This document shows positions 1 through 7,407 of a DNA stretch of 32,072 nt, one piece after another. The notes under the pieces are model-generated. The model did no database searches and was not told the origin of the DNA. It was given only the letters and a program-made list of their open reading frames with translations. Positions within the stretch are counted from its first letter, which is position 1, and every line of letters begins with the position of its first letter. Origin of the DNA: Comamonadaceae bacterium. GTDB lineage: Bacteria > Pseudomonadota > Gammaproteobacteria > Burkholderiales > Burkholderiaceae_C. Where the stretch lies: the NCBI GenBank assembly GCA_015999985.1, contig JAECRA010000054.1, forward strand, positions 1-32,072, given 5' to 3'. The position numbers were made by a program, and so were the translations under genes.

Positions 1-96
1 CTAGCCCATGCGGCGCAAATGGCCTTCGAACTCATCCCGATTGCGACCCAACGCGGCCCCGGAGGCCCGGCGCCCGAAAAGATCATGAACACGTTC
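1..96 (-). other. Open extension in frame with the GAF gene, beyond its stop
   Basis: On the minus strand the frame of the GAF gene stays open for 31 codons after its TAG (97-99) and ends at a second TAG at positions 1-3. The extra stretch reads like coding sequence, with motifs such as FGRR, GRNRDEFEGHL and RRMG and a GC-rich third position. It may be the C-terminal tail of a longer GAF protein cut off by a nonsense change, or chance open frame in GC-rich DNA. No start codon with a ribosome site lies inside it. Confidence 0.25.
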
Positions 97-636
97 CTAA
101 GGACCAGGAGACTGGCGGTTGGCCTGCAACTGATGGATCACCGCCAGGAAAGCAGGCGCGCTCAACTGCGCCCAAGCGCTAATCCGCTCCAGGTCGGCCT
201 GCTGGTAGCGCCCCTCCGCATCCAGCAAGTTGACCGTTCCCAGTACACGCTGGCCCCACCGAACTGGCATATTGATAATGCATTCGCACCCCATGCTCAG
301 CAGCAGCTCATGGTCTGCATAGTTGTCGATGATGTCCTGACGGGTTCGCCCGAGAAACGGCTCCCCCGAAGACAACACCTGGCGCATGCGAGGCGCCTGG
401 CCCAGAGTTTTTCGGCCACCCCTGGGGTATTGGGTGGGTTGGCTGCTGTAGGCGCGTTGCGATTCACCCCGTTCCTCAAAGTACACCAGCACCGTCAGCA
501 GTCTGTGGCCAGGTGCCGCTGCAAGTTGGTGGTCAAGCGCCTGAAAGCAGGATTCGACAGGATCGTTGGCATGCTGGGCTCGCGCCCAGTCCAGCAGCGA
601 GCGCGGTGTGACTTCTGGTTGTGGTGTCAAAGTCAT
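97..636 (-). CDS. Small GAF-domain protein
   Basis: A 179-residue soluble protein with one GAF-like sensor domain, roughly residues 25-170. Typical GAF C-terminal features are visible: a hydrophobic strand ending in CECIINMPVRW, then GQRVLGTVNLLD, then a helix with DLERISAWAQ. No signal peptide, membrane segment or output domain is present, so it is a stand-alone GAF protein whose ligand cannot be read. The ATG at 636 was chosen because it lies seven bases after the stop of the upstream Bug gene; the longer open frame would overlap that gene. It is probably the last gene of a hydrolase–Bug–GAF operon. The TAG stop is followed in frame by 31 more open codons, so it may be a shortened form. Confidence 0.75.
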   Translation of the reverse strand: MTLTPQPEVTPRSLLDWARAQHANDPVESCFQALDHQLAAAPGHRLLTVLVYFEERGESQRAYSSQPTQYPRGGRKTLGQAPRMRQVLSSGEPFLGRTRQDIIDNYADHELLLSMGCECIINMPVRWGQRVLGTVNLLDAEGRYQQADLERISAWAQLSAPAFLAVIHQLQANRQSPGP

Positions 637-643
637 GGAGTGT

Positions 644-1627
644 TCAGTCTGGTTTGGCGCCCGAGACCTGGACCACCTTTTTCCAGCGGACGATTTCACT
701 TTTGATGAGTTCTTCAAACTGCTGCGGCGTGCTGGCAATGGCAGGGCCGCCTTGCGATTCGAGCGTCGTTCGGATTTTGTCGCTTTTCAGGACGGCAGAA
801 AAGTCTTGATAAAGCTTCTGCGTGATGGCTGGTGGTGTTCCCGCAGGGGCGAAGAGGCCATACCACCCCAGTACTTCAAAGCCTGGGTAGCCCTGCTCGG
901 CCACTGTCGGGACGTCGGGCAACAAGGGTGAGCGTTGAAGGCTGGTGATGCCCAAGGCCTTGAGGCGCCCGGCTTTCAGGTGTGGCAACGAAGTAAGAAC
1001 CACGTCCAGCATCAGATCCACATGGCCGGCGGACACGTCCGTCAGGGCCGGGCCGGAGCCTTTGTACGGGATATGCGTCATGAAGGTCTTGGTCAGCTCC
1101 TTCAGGGATTCGGTGGCCAGGTGGTTGGAACTGCCAGAGCCGCTGGAAGCGTAGGACAACTTTCCTGGCTCGCGTTTGGCCAGTGCCACCAGATCCTTGA
1201 AGTTGTTCACCTTGGCGAACTTGGGGTTGTTCGGGCTCACCACAATGACGTTGGGAATTGCGGTGATCTCCGTGATGGGGGCGAAGTCCTTTAACGGGTC
1301 ATAAGGGAGTTTGGGGTAGAGGCCCACCGCCGTGGCGTGTGAGCTGATGGTGCCCAGCAAAAGCGTGTAACCGTCGGGTGCCGCCTTGGCCACAAAATCT
1401 GCACCAATGGTGCTGCCGGCGCCTGGTTTGTTTTCAACCACGAACGGTTGCCCGGAGCGGGTGGTCATCTCCTGAGCCAACTGGCGAGCCACGAGGTCCG
1501 TAGAGCCGCCTGCGGCGAAAGGAACGATAAGCTTCACCGGGCGCGACGGATAGGCACCCTGTGCAGAAGCTGTGAAGGGCAGGCAAGCGAGCGCTGCTGC
1601 GCCAAGAATGGCCAAGAACTTGTACAT
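644..1627 (-). CDS. Bug/TctC-family periplasmic substrate-binding protein
   Basis: A 327-residue secreted protein. Residues 1-22 form a Sec signal peptide with a cleavage site after TASAQ. The mature part starts YPSRPVKLIVPFAAGGSTD, the hallmark of the Bug (Bordetella uptake gene / TctC) family, and later carries NKPGAGSTIGADFVAKA, SSGSGSSNHLATE and PYKGSGPALTDVSAGHVDLM. These bind small carboxylates or amides in the periplasm, sometimes with TctAB membrane partners, none of which is here. The ATG at 1627 is preferred to the GTG at 1633 because AGAGG sits six bases upstream. It follows the CocE-like hydrolase by about 65 bases on the same strand, suggesting that it captures a substrate or product related to that hydrolase. 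The ligand is unknown. Confidence 0.93.
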   Translation of the reverse strand: MYKFLAILGAAALACLPFTASAQGAYPSRPVKLIVPFAAGGSTDLVARQLAQEMTTRSGQPFVVENKPGAGSTIGADFVAKAAPDGYTLLLGTISSHATAVGLYPKLPYDPLKDFAPITEITAIPNVIVVSPNNPKFAKVNNFKDLVALAKREPGKLSYASSGSGSSNHLATESLKELTKTFMTHIPYKGSGPALTDVSAGHVDLMLDVVLTSLPHLKAGRLKALGITSLQRSPLLPDVPTVAEQGYPGFEVLGWYGLFAPAGTPPAITQKLYQDFSAVLKSDKIRTTLESQGGPAIASTPQQFEELIKSEIVRWKKVVQVSGAKPD

Positions 1628-1693
1628 AGGCACCTCTAAGTTAGTTTGAAAAGCAAAAAGACGTTCGGTAGGGATGCAAGGGAGGCAAAAAGC

Positions 1694-3526
1694 CTAGTCC
1701 TTCTTGAATCGGATGGGCATCTCGAAGCGGGTCGTGTCCTGTCCGTGGAAAATTTCAAGCCGGGGAGGGCGCCCGTGTGGGACCTGGGGGCCGTGGCCTT
1801 GGTCGCTTCCTCCAATGGATATCCGTATCTGGCTCCCTTGGGCAAAAGTCCACGAGACGGGAAGAAGCGCGAATGTCAAACTTGCGGGCTCGCCCTGCAC
1901 CAGCAGCTTTGCGGAAGCGCGGTCATAGGTGTTGACCGGCCAAGTCGCCACGTAGTCGGCCGAGGTTGACATACCTTCTCTGTGAAGGGCTCTCAAGACG
2001 CCTTCCGTCACATACCGAACGCTGCCATCGGTCAGCACTTCACTGAGGTAGAGGTAGACGGCAGCGTCGCTCTCCGATGAAGCCAGCTTCAGCTGTGCCA
2101 CCACATGCCCGGACAGTTCAGCGGCTGAGCTCAGCGGCGCGCTGGTGTAGTGCAGGTATTGAGCTTGGCGCAGCGTCCAGTCGGGGTAGTAGTTTTCGAC
2201 TCCGGCAGCGCCCAGTCGCTCAAAACGAGTCTGCGTGCCGGTAGACACCGTGAAGTCCACGTCGTAGAAGTCGCTGCCCTGATCTTCCGGCGCCAGCTCG
2301 AGGCGTCCGCCTTTTGCGGGGTACCAGGTCTGAGTTTCCTTGATCGGGGGCCAGCTGTCGGCGGCTTGCCATCGCTCATCATGAATGGTGAAAAAATGAA
2401 CCGGCTTTTCGTGTTGTAAACCGGTATCGACGCCACGCATGTGGTGGTCGAAGAAACGAAGCGTCTCTGCCAACAAGGGAAATTGCGACGCAGGCTGCGC
2501 ACGCCAGGGCGACACGTTGGTACGCGCTCCGTGGTCCCACGGGCCAATGAGCAGGCGGTGAGGGTTTTTCGGCAACGTGAGAAAACGCGTGATGGCTGAA
2601 TTGCTGTAGCCGGCGCCGTCATACCACCCGGAAATCGAGTAAATGGCCACGTCTTCGGGAATTGACCGTGCGTAATAGCCGGGGCTGCAAATATCCAGAG
2701 TGAGTGCCGGGTCATGCAGGGCGCCATCGTGTTGATAGGGCACCTCGCGTGCCAGGTCACTCAGGCGGCAATTGCTCCGATGCTGCTGCAGCGCGGCAGC
2801 AAGCAAGCTGCCATCAGTATCTTCATCAACCGGCTGCGGACCGCGGTAGGCTGGGTTGCCGTAGTAGGCGAACTTGGCGAGGCCAGGTCGGTCGTCGTGA
2901 TCCAGGGCCACCATGAGTTCATCGTAGCGCCCTGTCCAGATAGACGAAAGAACGCCTCCAACATACAGCTGATCCGTGTAAATGTCGGTGACCGCGAACA
3001 GCGGTGCGATCGCCTTCACAGCCGGGTGGCGGGTGCTGGCCAGAAACACCGCTGCCGCGCCTAAGTATGAAATGCCAGTGGAGCCAATCGAGCCATCTGA
3101 CCAGGGCTGTTGAACAATCCAGTCAGCAATTTCGAAGTAATCGTCACGCTCCTTAGGGGAGCGAAGTGCGTCCCGCGTGCCGAAGCTGGCTCCGGTGCCG
3201 CGCACGTCCACCACGACCACGGCGTACCCCTGCGGTACGAAGATGTCGCGGTAGCGCCCGCAGTTCGGACTGACTTCAAGACCGTTTTCAGACGCGACGA
3301 ATCTGCGGTAGTACGGAGTGAACACCACGATGGTGGGCAATCGCGCTGGGACTGGCTCATCTACAGCCGCGGGCAAGTAGGTATCCACCGCCAGCCTGCA
3401 GCCATCTCGCATGGGCACGTACACCGAAGACGGCGTGAGCGAAACCGCAAATCGTGCGGGCCGGCTCTCAAGGTATTTCGAGGCTGGAAGCTGCCAGGCG
3501 CCTGGGGTTGTATCGATATCCGACAT
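1694..3526 (-). CDS. CocE/NonD-family alpha/beta hydrolase (X-Pro dipeptidyl-peptidase S15-like)
   Basis: A 610-residue protein of the length usual for CocE/NonD hydrolases, a group that includes cocaine esterase and glutaryl-7-ACA acylase. Residues about 30-340 are the alpha/beta-hydrolase part: the oxyanion region with TPYYRRF (70-76), VDVRGTGASFG (107-117), the nucleophile elbow GISYLG with Ser153, a likely acid Asp303 in GWYDG, and His332 in GPWDHG. From about residue 400 to the end is the jelly-roll PepX C-terminal domain. No signal peptide is seen, so it is likely cytoplasmic. It would cleave an ester, amide or acyl-amino bond, but the substrate cannot be told. It heads the group hydrolase–Bug–GAF on the minus strand; a 7-5-7 palindrome lies about 85 bases upstream. 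Confidence 0.9.
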   Translation of the reverse strand: MSDIDTTPGAWQLPASKYLESRPARFAVSLTPSSVYVPMRDGCRLAVDTYLPAAVDEPVPARLPTIVVFTPYYRRFVASENGLEVSPNCGRYRDIFVPQGYAVVVVDVRGTGASFGTRDALRSPKERDDYFEIADWIVQQPWSDGSIGSTGISYLGAAAVFLASTRHPAVKAIAPLFAVTDIYTDQLYVGGVLSSIWTGRYDELMVALDHDDRPGLAKFAYYGNPAYRGPQPVDEDTDGSLLAAALQQHRSNCRLSDLAREVPYQHDGALHDPALTLDICSPGYYARSIPEDVAIYSISGWYDGAGYSNSAITRFLTLPKNPHRLLIGPWDHGARTNVSPWRAQPASQFPLLAETLRFFDHHMRGVDTGLQHEKPVHFFTIHDERWQAADSWPPIKETQTWYPAKGGRLELAPEDQGSDFYDVDFTVSTGTQTRFERLGAAGVENYYPDWTLRQAQYLHYTSAPLSSAAELSGHVVAQLKLASSESDAAVYLYLSEVLTDGSVRYVTEGVLRALHREGMSTSADYVATWPVNTYDRASAKLLVQGEPASLTFALLPVSWTFAQGSQIRISIGGSDQGHGPQVPHGRPPRLEIFHGQDTTRFEMPIRFKKD

Positions 3527-3608
3527 GCAATTTTTCAGTTGATGGAATTGATGTCATTCGATTGTGGTAGCGGCGATCAGGTCTGAAAAATGCGAAATCT
3601 CAATCCAT

Positions 3609-3627
3609 CCATAGGGTGGACCTATGG
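3609..3627. promoter_or_regulatory. Palindrome upstream of the hydrolase–Bug operon, possible operator
   Basis: Perfect inverted repeat CCATAGG, five-base spacer GTGGA, CCTATGG. It lies in the 197-base gap between the hydrolase start (3526) and the stop of the amine oxidase gene (3724). It is placed where a repressor or activator of the hydrolase promoter would bind. No regulator gene is adjacent, and I see no convincing -35/-10 pair nearby. Confidence 0.4.
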
Positions 3628-3723
3628 TTAAGTTGAAATTCAGTTGGGATTCGAAGTGGACGCCACACGTCCGGCCGCATTGCTTAAGCGGTGCGCGTAG
3701 CGAGGGCAGGTCGAACCAAGGCG

Positions 3724-5313
3724 TTAAACCGCGAGCCCAGCCAAATGCCCGCGAGTGAATGCTTCTTCAAAGATGGAATACCCCGACCAGTCTGCATGCG
3801 CAAAGTGCAGGCGGCCACTGCGCACGCCAGTGCTGCCGAGCTCTCTGAGCTTGCCGTGCAGATGCTGCTGGGTCCCTGGTGTGGGAATGGCCATGGCGTG
3901 GCCGTACCGGGTGATGTCCATACGGGTAAGGCGCTCAGCCAGATCCGGGTGCGGAACACTCAGGGCGGACATTACTGCGTCACGCCAGTGCGGCCAGGGT
4001 TGCCTTAGCAGGTCCTGGCGGACTTCGGGTGTATATCCCGGTGCGCGGTAGTACGTGAGGACAGTGGGCCCTGGGGTGGGGTCCAGGCTTTGATGGCGCG
4101 CGTCCACATACCCCAGGCCGCCACCTGTTTCTCCGTACACCACGTTGTCCCAGGACGGCGCGGCGCCTTCGTGGTCCTGAAGGGGCGACGAGATGTGCAG
4201 GTTCGCGACCAACCAGGGCGCGTAAGCCAGACGTTTAGCCGTCTCCACGAGCAAGGCGGGTGGGCTTTGCACAACCCTGGCCGCGATGAACAGGGGCAGG
4301 GCGATGATGCATTGCTCGGCTTGCCAGCGTGTGACGGTGCCATCGTTATGGTCCAGGGTGTCGACGGCGACACCGTGCTTTTCTTCTGCAATGCGCAGCA
4401 CACTGTGGCCCGTGCGCAGGCGATCGCCCAAAGGTGCCGCCAGGCGCTTGGTCAGCCAGCCGTTGCCCTCCGGCCAAGTCAAGGTCCCTGCGTCTTCGTC
4501 TGCCTCTTCATGCTCGCCCGGCATATGAAAGCCGTGGCGGCTGGCAAAGTAGTGGACGCAGGCCCACGCGGAAACCATCTCAAGGCCGGCGCCGTAGTCG
4601 TCTCTACAGCTGTAATCGAGGTACCAGAGAAGCTGGGGGTCATCAAACCCTTCGGATCGTAGCCACTGGTCTGCGGTCTGGGCATCGAGCGCGGCGTGCT
4701 CGGCGGTGAAGTTGGCGCGCGATGCTGGAATGGTGAATCGGCCAGCCTGCGAAAGCGCATGAACCCGCTTTGAAAAACGGCGGTACTGCTCCAGCGTGGC
4801 AGGCCCCACACCGTCTACTGGCAGTAGGCCGTCCTGCCACGTGCCATGGAAAAAAAGGCGTTCCTGGGGGCTGTGAACGAGGTGCTGCTCTGCATAGTGC
4901 CATCGGCCAGCGATCCGCTGACGCAGTCCCAACTCTTCCAGCAGGGCCTGCACCTCGTGGGCGTCATCACCCGGTACGGGAAGGTAATGTGCGCCCAGGG
5001 GGCAGGCTATGCCACCTACCTGGCCGCCCCTGGCGTTACCGCCAGCCCCGTCTTCCAGCTCCATGACAACGAAGTCTTCCATACCGCGCAAGCGTAGCGC
5101 ACGGGCCGCCGCAAGGCCGGCCACACCTGCGCCTGCGACTACTATCTGCGTGCGGCGGGTGACGGTGGGCTCGGGGCTTTGGCGAAGGTCTCGCAAAGCA
5201 TGGCCGCGCCGGTCGTTGATGCCGGTAAAACCGCCGGTTATGGCCTGAGGCCGCTCGCACCCGGCAAGAGCAAGCGCGGCACCGGGCAGCCCGAGAAAGG
5301 TGCGCCGCTGCAT
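3724..5313 (-). CDS. Flavin amine oxidase family protein, predicted Tat lipoprotein
   Basis: A 529-residue FAD-dependent oxidase. The N-terminus MQRRTFLGLPG holds a twin-arginine motif (RRTFLG) and a lipobox LALAGC with Cys19, so it should be exported folded with its FAD and lipid-anchored outside the cytoplasmic membrane. The dinucleotide-binding motif GAGVAG is at residues 61-66, followed by the acidic VVMELEDGAGGNARGG region. The C-terminal flavin contact region is HADWSGYSIFEEAFTRG. This matches the flavin-containing amine/polyamine oxidase family, which makes an aldehyde, an amine and peroxide. The start at 5313 is fixed by a one-base TGATG overlap with the membrane aminopropyltransferase upstream, which implies translational coupling; longer reading frames upstream lack a ribosome site. 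The substrate is inferred to be a polyamine-like product of its neighbours. Confidence 0.87.
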   Translation of the reverse strand: MQRRTFLGLPGAALALAGCERPQAITGGFTGINDRRGHALRDLRQSPEPTVTRRTQIVVAGAGVAGLAAARALRLRGMEDFVVMELEDGAGGNARGGQVGGIACPLGAHYLPVPGDDAHEVQALLEELGLRQRIAGRWHYAEQHLVHSPQERLFFHGTWQDGLLPVDGVGPATLEQYRRFSKRVHALSQAGRFTIPASRANFTAEHAALDAQTADQWLRSEGFDDPQLLWYLDYSCRDDYGAGLEMVSAWACVHYFASRHGFHMPGEHEEADEDAGTLTWPEGNGWLTKRLAAPLGDRLRTGHSVLRIAEEKHGVAVDTLDHNDGTVTRWQAEQCIIALPLFIAARVVQSPPALLVETAKRLAYAPWLVANLHISSPLQDHEGAAPSWDNVVYGETGGGLGYVDARHQSLDPTPGPTVLTYYRAPGYTPEVRQDLLRQPWPHWRDAVMSALSVPHPDLAERLTRMDITRYGHAMAIPTPGTQQHLHGKLRELGSTGVRSGRLHFAHADWSGYSIFEEAFTRGHLAGLAV

Positions 5314-6857
5314 CAATGCACGGGGGCCTTGCCCCATTCTTGTTCGTAGGTCGTGACCAGAATCTGGTTGGAGAGCCGATTCACCTGAGCAGGCACTCGA
5401 GCCATGTCCGCCGGAAAATCGAAAAGCAAGGGCAGGGACTCCCTGGTCAGAAAACGCAGGCCTTGCGGCAGCGTTTCTGCCTGGCGCCAAGGCCTTCGAC
5501 TGGCAATGACGTAGCCCCATTCGCCAAAACTTGGCACATGCGCGTGATAGGGCGTTGCCGCCAGACCTGTCGATGCAACGGTCTCAGCGACAGTCCAGAA
5601 GCTCTTGCGGGCCACCAGGGGAGACGTTGTCTGAATGACCGCGTAGCCACTGGCGGCAAGCCGCTGATCCAGCAGGGAGTAGAAGCTGTTGGTATAGAGT
5701 TTTCCGATGGCAAAGTTGGTTGGATCTGGAAAATCCACCACGATCACGTCAAAGCTGTCTTGCGTTTCCTGCAGCCATTTGAAGGCGTCTGTATTGATCA
5801 CTTTGACCTTGGGTGATGCCAATGCGTGTGCATTGAGCGCCGCTAGCGTCGGGTTCTCGCTGAATAGCCGGGTCATGTTTGGATCAAGTTCGACCAGCGT
5901 GATTTGCTCAACCGAGGGGTATTTCAATACTTCTCGGACCGCCATGCCGTCTCCTCCGCCCAGTACGGCGACCTTTTTCGGGGCGCCATGGGCGGACATG
6001 ACCGGATGAACCAGAGCCTCGTGATAGCGGTATTCATCATGCTCGGCAAACTGCAGGTTTCCGTTTAGGAAGAGCCGGTGGCCGCTTCGGCCGGAGGTGA
6101 CGACTATGCGCTGATAGGGAGAACTTTCCGCGAAAACGATGCGTTCCTGATAGAACTTGTCTTCCGCAAAGCTACTGATGTGGTCAGCACCTGCAAAGGC
6201 GAGGCAGAGAGCTGCGAAGGTTAGTAAGCCCACTATTGTGTGGGCGCGCAGATGAGCCAACTGGTGGCGGAACATCCACAACGCCCACAGTGCGACGCCG
6301 GCGTTCATGAGCCCAAACAACAAGCCAGTACGGATCAAGCCAAGCTGGGGTACGAGCACCAGAGGAAATGCCAGTGAAACAGCCAATGCACCCAGGTAAT
6401 CGTAGGTCAGGACCTGACTGACGACATCTTTGAGAGCCACATTTCGCTTCAAGATGCGCATGACCAGAGGGATCTCCAGCCCCACCAGCGTCCCTACCAT
6501 CAGCACCATGGAGTAAAGCAGGAACCGGAAAGCACCCGGCACGTACGCGTTGGCTAGAAAGAGCACAGCCGGAAGCAGGCCTCCCACCAGCGCCACCATC
6601 ATCTCGATACGCAGGAAATGCGCAGGTAGCTGGCGTTCGAAGAAACGCGAAAGATAAGAGCCCACCCCCATGGCAAACAGATAGGTGCCGATGATGGTGC
6701 TGAACTGCAGCACTGAGTCGCCCAGCACATAGGATGCCAGGGCACCTGCAGCCAGTTCGTACAGCAAACCGCAGGCTGCTACGACGAAGACACTGCAAAG
6801 CAGGGCGATTTCGATCGGGCGCGGGGAGGGGCGGGCGGCTTCGCTCTGCTCAGTCAT
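5313..6857 (-). CDS. Seven-helix membrane protein fused to a spermidine-synthase (SpeE-like) domain
   Basis: A 514-residue protein in two parts. Residues about 16-225 contain around seven hydrophobic segments. Residues about 230-500 form an aminopropyltransferase domain with the Q-x-D-E-x-x-Y-H-E region (QFAEHDEYRYHE, 269-280), the decarboxylated-SAM motif GGGDG (300-304), the acidic end of the next strand (VELD, Glu323), TDAF at Asp357 and the VVDFPDPTN loop with Asp375 and Asp378. Soluble SpeE proteins are near 290 residues and lack the membrane part. The expected reaction is transfer of an aminopropyl group from decarboxylated SAM to an amine at the inner membrane. The divergent speD nearby would provide the donor. 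The acceptor is unknown. The amine oxidase gene overlaps its stop codon. Confidence 0.88.
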   Translation of the reverse strand: MTEQSEAARPSPRPIEIALLCSVFVVAACGLLYELAAGALASYVLGDSVLQFSTIIGTYLFAMGVGSYLSRFFERQLPAHFLRIEMMVALVGGLLPAVLFLANAYVPGAFRFLLYSMVLMVGTLVGLEIPLVMRILKRNVALKDVVSQVLTYDYLGALAVSLAFPLVLVPQLGLIRTGLLFGLMNAGVALWALWMFRHQLAHLRAHTIVGLLTFAALCLAFAGADHISSFAEDKFYQERIVFAESSPYQRIVVTSGRSGHRLFLNGNLQFAEHDEYRYHEALVHPVMSAHGAPKKVAVLGGGDGMAVREVLKYPSVEQITLVELDPNMTRLFSENPTLAALNAHALASPKVKVINTDAFKWLQETQDSFDVIVVDFPDPTNFAIGKLYTNSFYSLLDQRLAASGYAVIQTTSPLVARKSFWTVAETVASTGLAATPYHAHVPSFGEWGYVIASRRPWRQAETLPQGLRFLTRESLPLLFDFPADMARVPAQVNRLSNQILVTTYEQEWGKAPVH

Positions 6858-7167
6858 TCAACTCAAGGCTCAGGCGGCCTCGCTAAGCGAGACCAATTTG
6901 GCGATTGGAGTTTCATCGCCGGGCCGTCCCAAGATGAAAAACGCCCCCCCGGGGGGGCAGCGGACCTCGCGCAGCGGGGGAGCGTGGGGGCCATGTTTTC
7001 ATCGCCGGGCCGTCCCAAGATGAAAAACGCCCCCCGGGGGGCAGCGGACCTCGCGCAGCGGGGGAGCGTGGGGGCCATGTTTTCATCGCCGGGCCGTCCC
7101 AAGATGAAAAACGCCCCCCCGGGGGGCAGCGGACCTCGCGCAGCGGGGGAGCGTGGGGGTCATATTT
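6858..7167. other. 310-base intergenic stretch, mostly repeats
   Basis: Between the DUF350 gene and the membrane aminopropyltransferase gene. Apart from about 50 bases next to the latter, it consists of three tandem copies of an 84-86 base unit. Open frames across it simply translate the repeat and are not credible genes. A small dyad CCAAT/ATTGG lies at 6893-6908 just before the first copy. Confidence 0.8.
6911..7165. repeat. Three tandem copies of an 84-86 bp GC-rich repeat
   Basis: Copies at 6911-6996 (86 bases), 6997-7080 (84) and 7081-7165 (85). Apart from the last few bases of copy 3, they differ only in the central run: C7G7, C6G6 and C7G6. Each unit starts with a hairpin-forming pair TTTCATC / GATGAAA around a 15-base GC-rich loop. 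Next come the self-complementary C-run/G-run and a GGACCTCGCGCAGCGGGGG segment. GC-rich intergenic repeats with this tail are, from memory, common in Comamonadaceae genomes (REP-like). They lie inside a run of same-strand genes and may terminate, attenuate or stabilise the transcript. Confidence 0.93.
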
Positions 7168-7386
7168 CTAGTGTATGGCCGCAGCCACGATGATAGAAAT
7201 TCCGAGGCACATCGCAGCAACGACCATGGCCAAGGCCTTGTTCTGCTTTTCCACGATCTCTGCCCAAAGGTCATAGGGAGTGATTTTGTCAATGATGACA
7301 AAACACACCCAGAAGATCATCACGCCAATGAGCGCGAAGAGCAGAGACGCGAGAATCACGCCAGGCTTCAAGTATTCAAATCCCAT
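7168..7386 (-). CDS. DUF350 family small membrane protein
   Basis: A 72-residue inner-membrane protein with two hydrophobic helices at about residues 9-32 and 50-71, joined by a polar loop holding DKITPYDLWAEIVEKQNKA. This matches one DUF350 unit (YjfL-like). The family has no established activity; it recurs next to polyamine-type enzymes and membrane-stress proteins. The start is well supported by a strong AGGAGGT ribosome site seven bases before the ATG. It follows the DUF4178 gene by 21 bases, so the two are almost certainly co-transcribed. Confidence in the gene is high; its function is unknown. Confidence 0.88.
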   Translation of the reverse strand: MGFEYLKPGVILASLLFALIGVMIFWVCFVIIDKITPYDLWAEIVEKQNKALAMVVAAMCLGISIIVAAAIH

Positions 7387-7407
7387 GAGGACCTCCTGAA
7401 AAAAATA

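Noticed and set aside
4090..4662. 190-codon plus-strand open frame opposite the amine oxidase
   Set aside because: Antisense to a well-supported flavoprotein gene and without recognisable motifs.
6863..7102. Open frames across the tandem repeats giving a repeated peptide
   Set aside because: They only translate the GC-rich repeat unit and lack a ribosome site.
6911..7165. CRISPR array
   Set aside because: The units are 84-86 bases, directly adjacent without spacers, and no cas genes are present.
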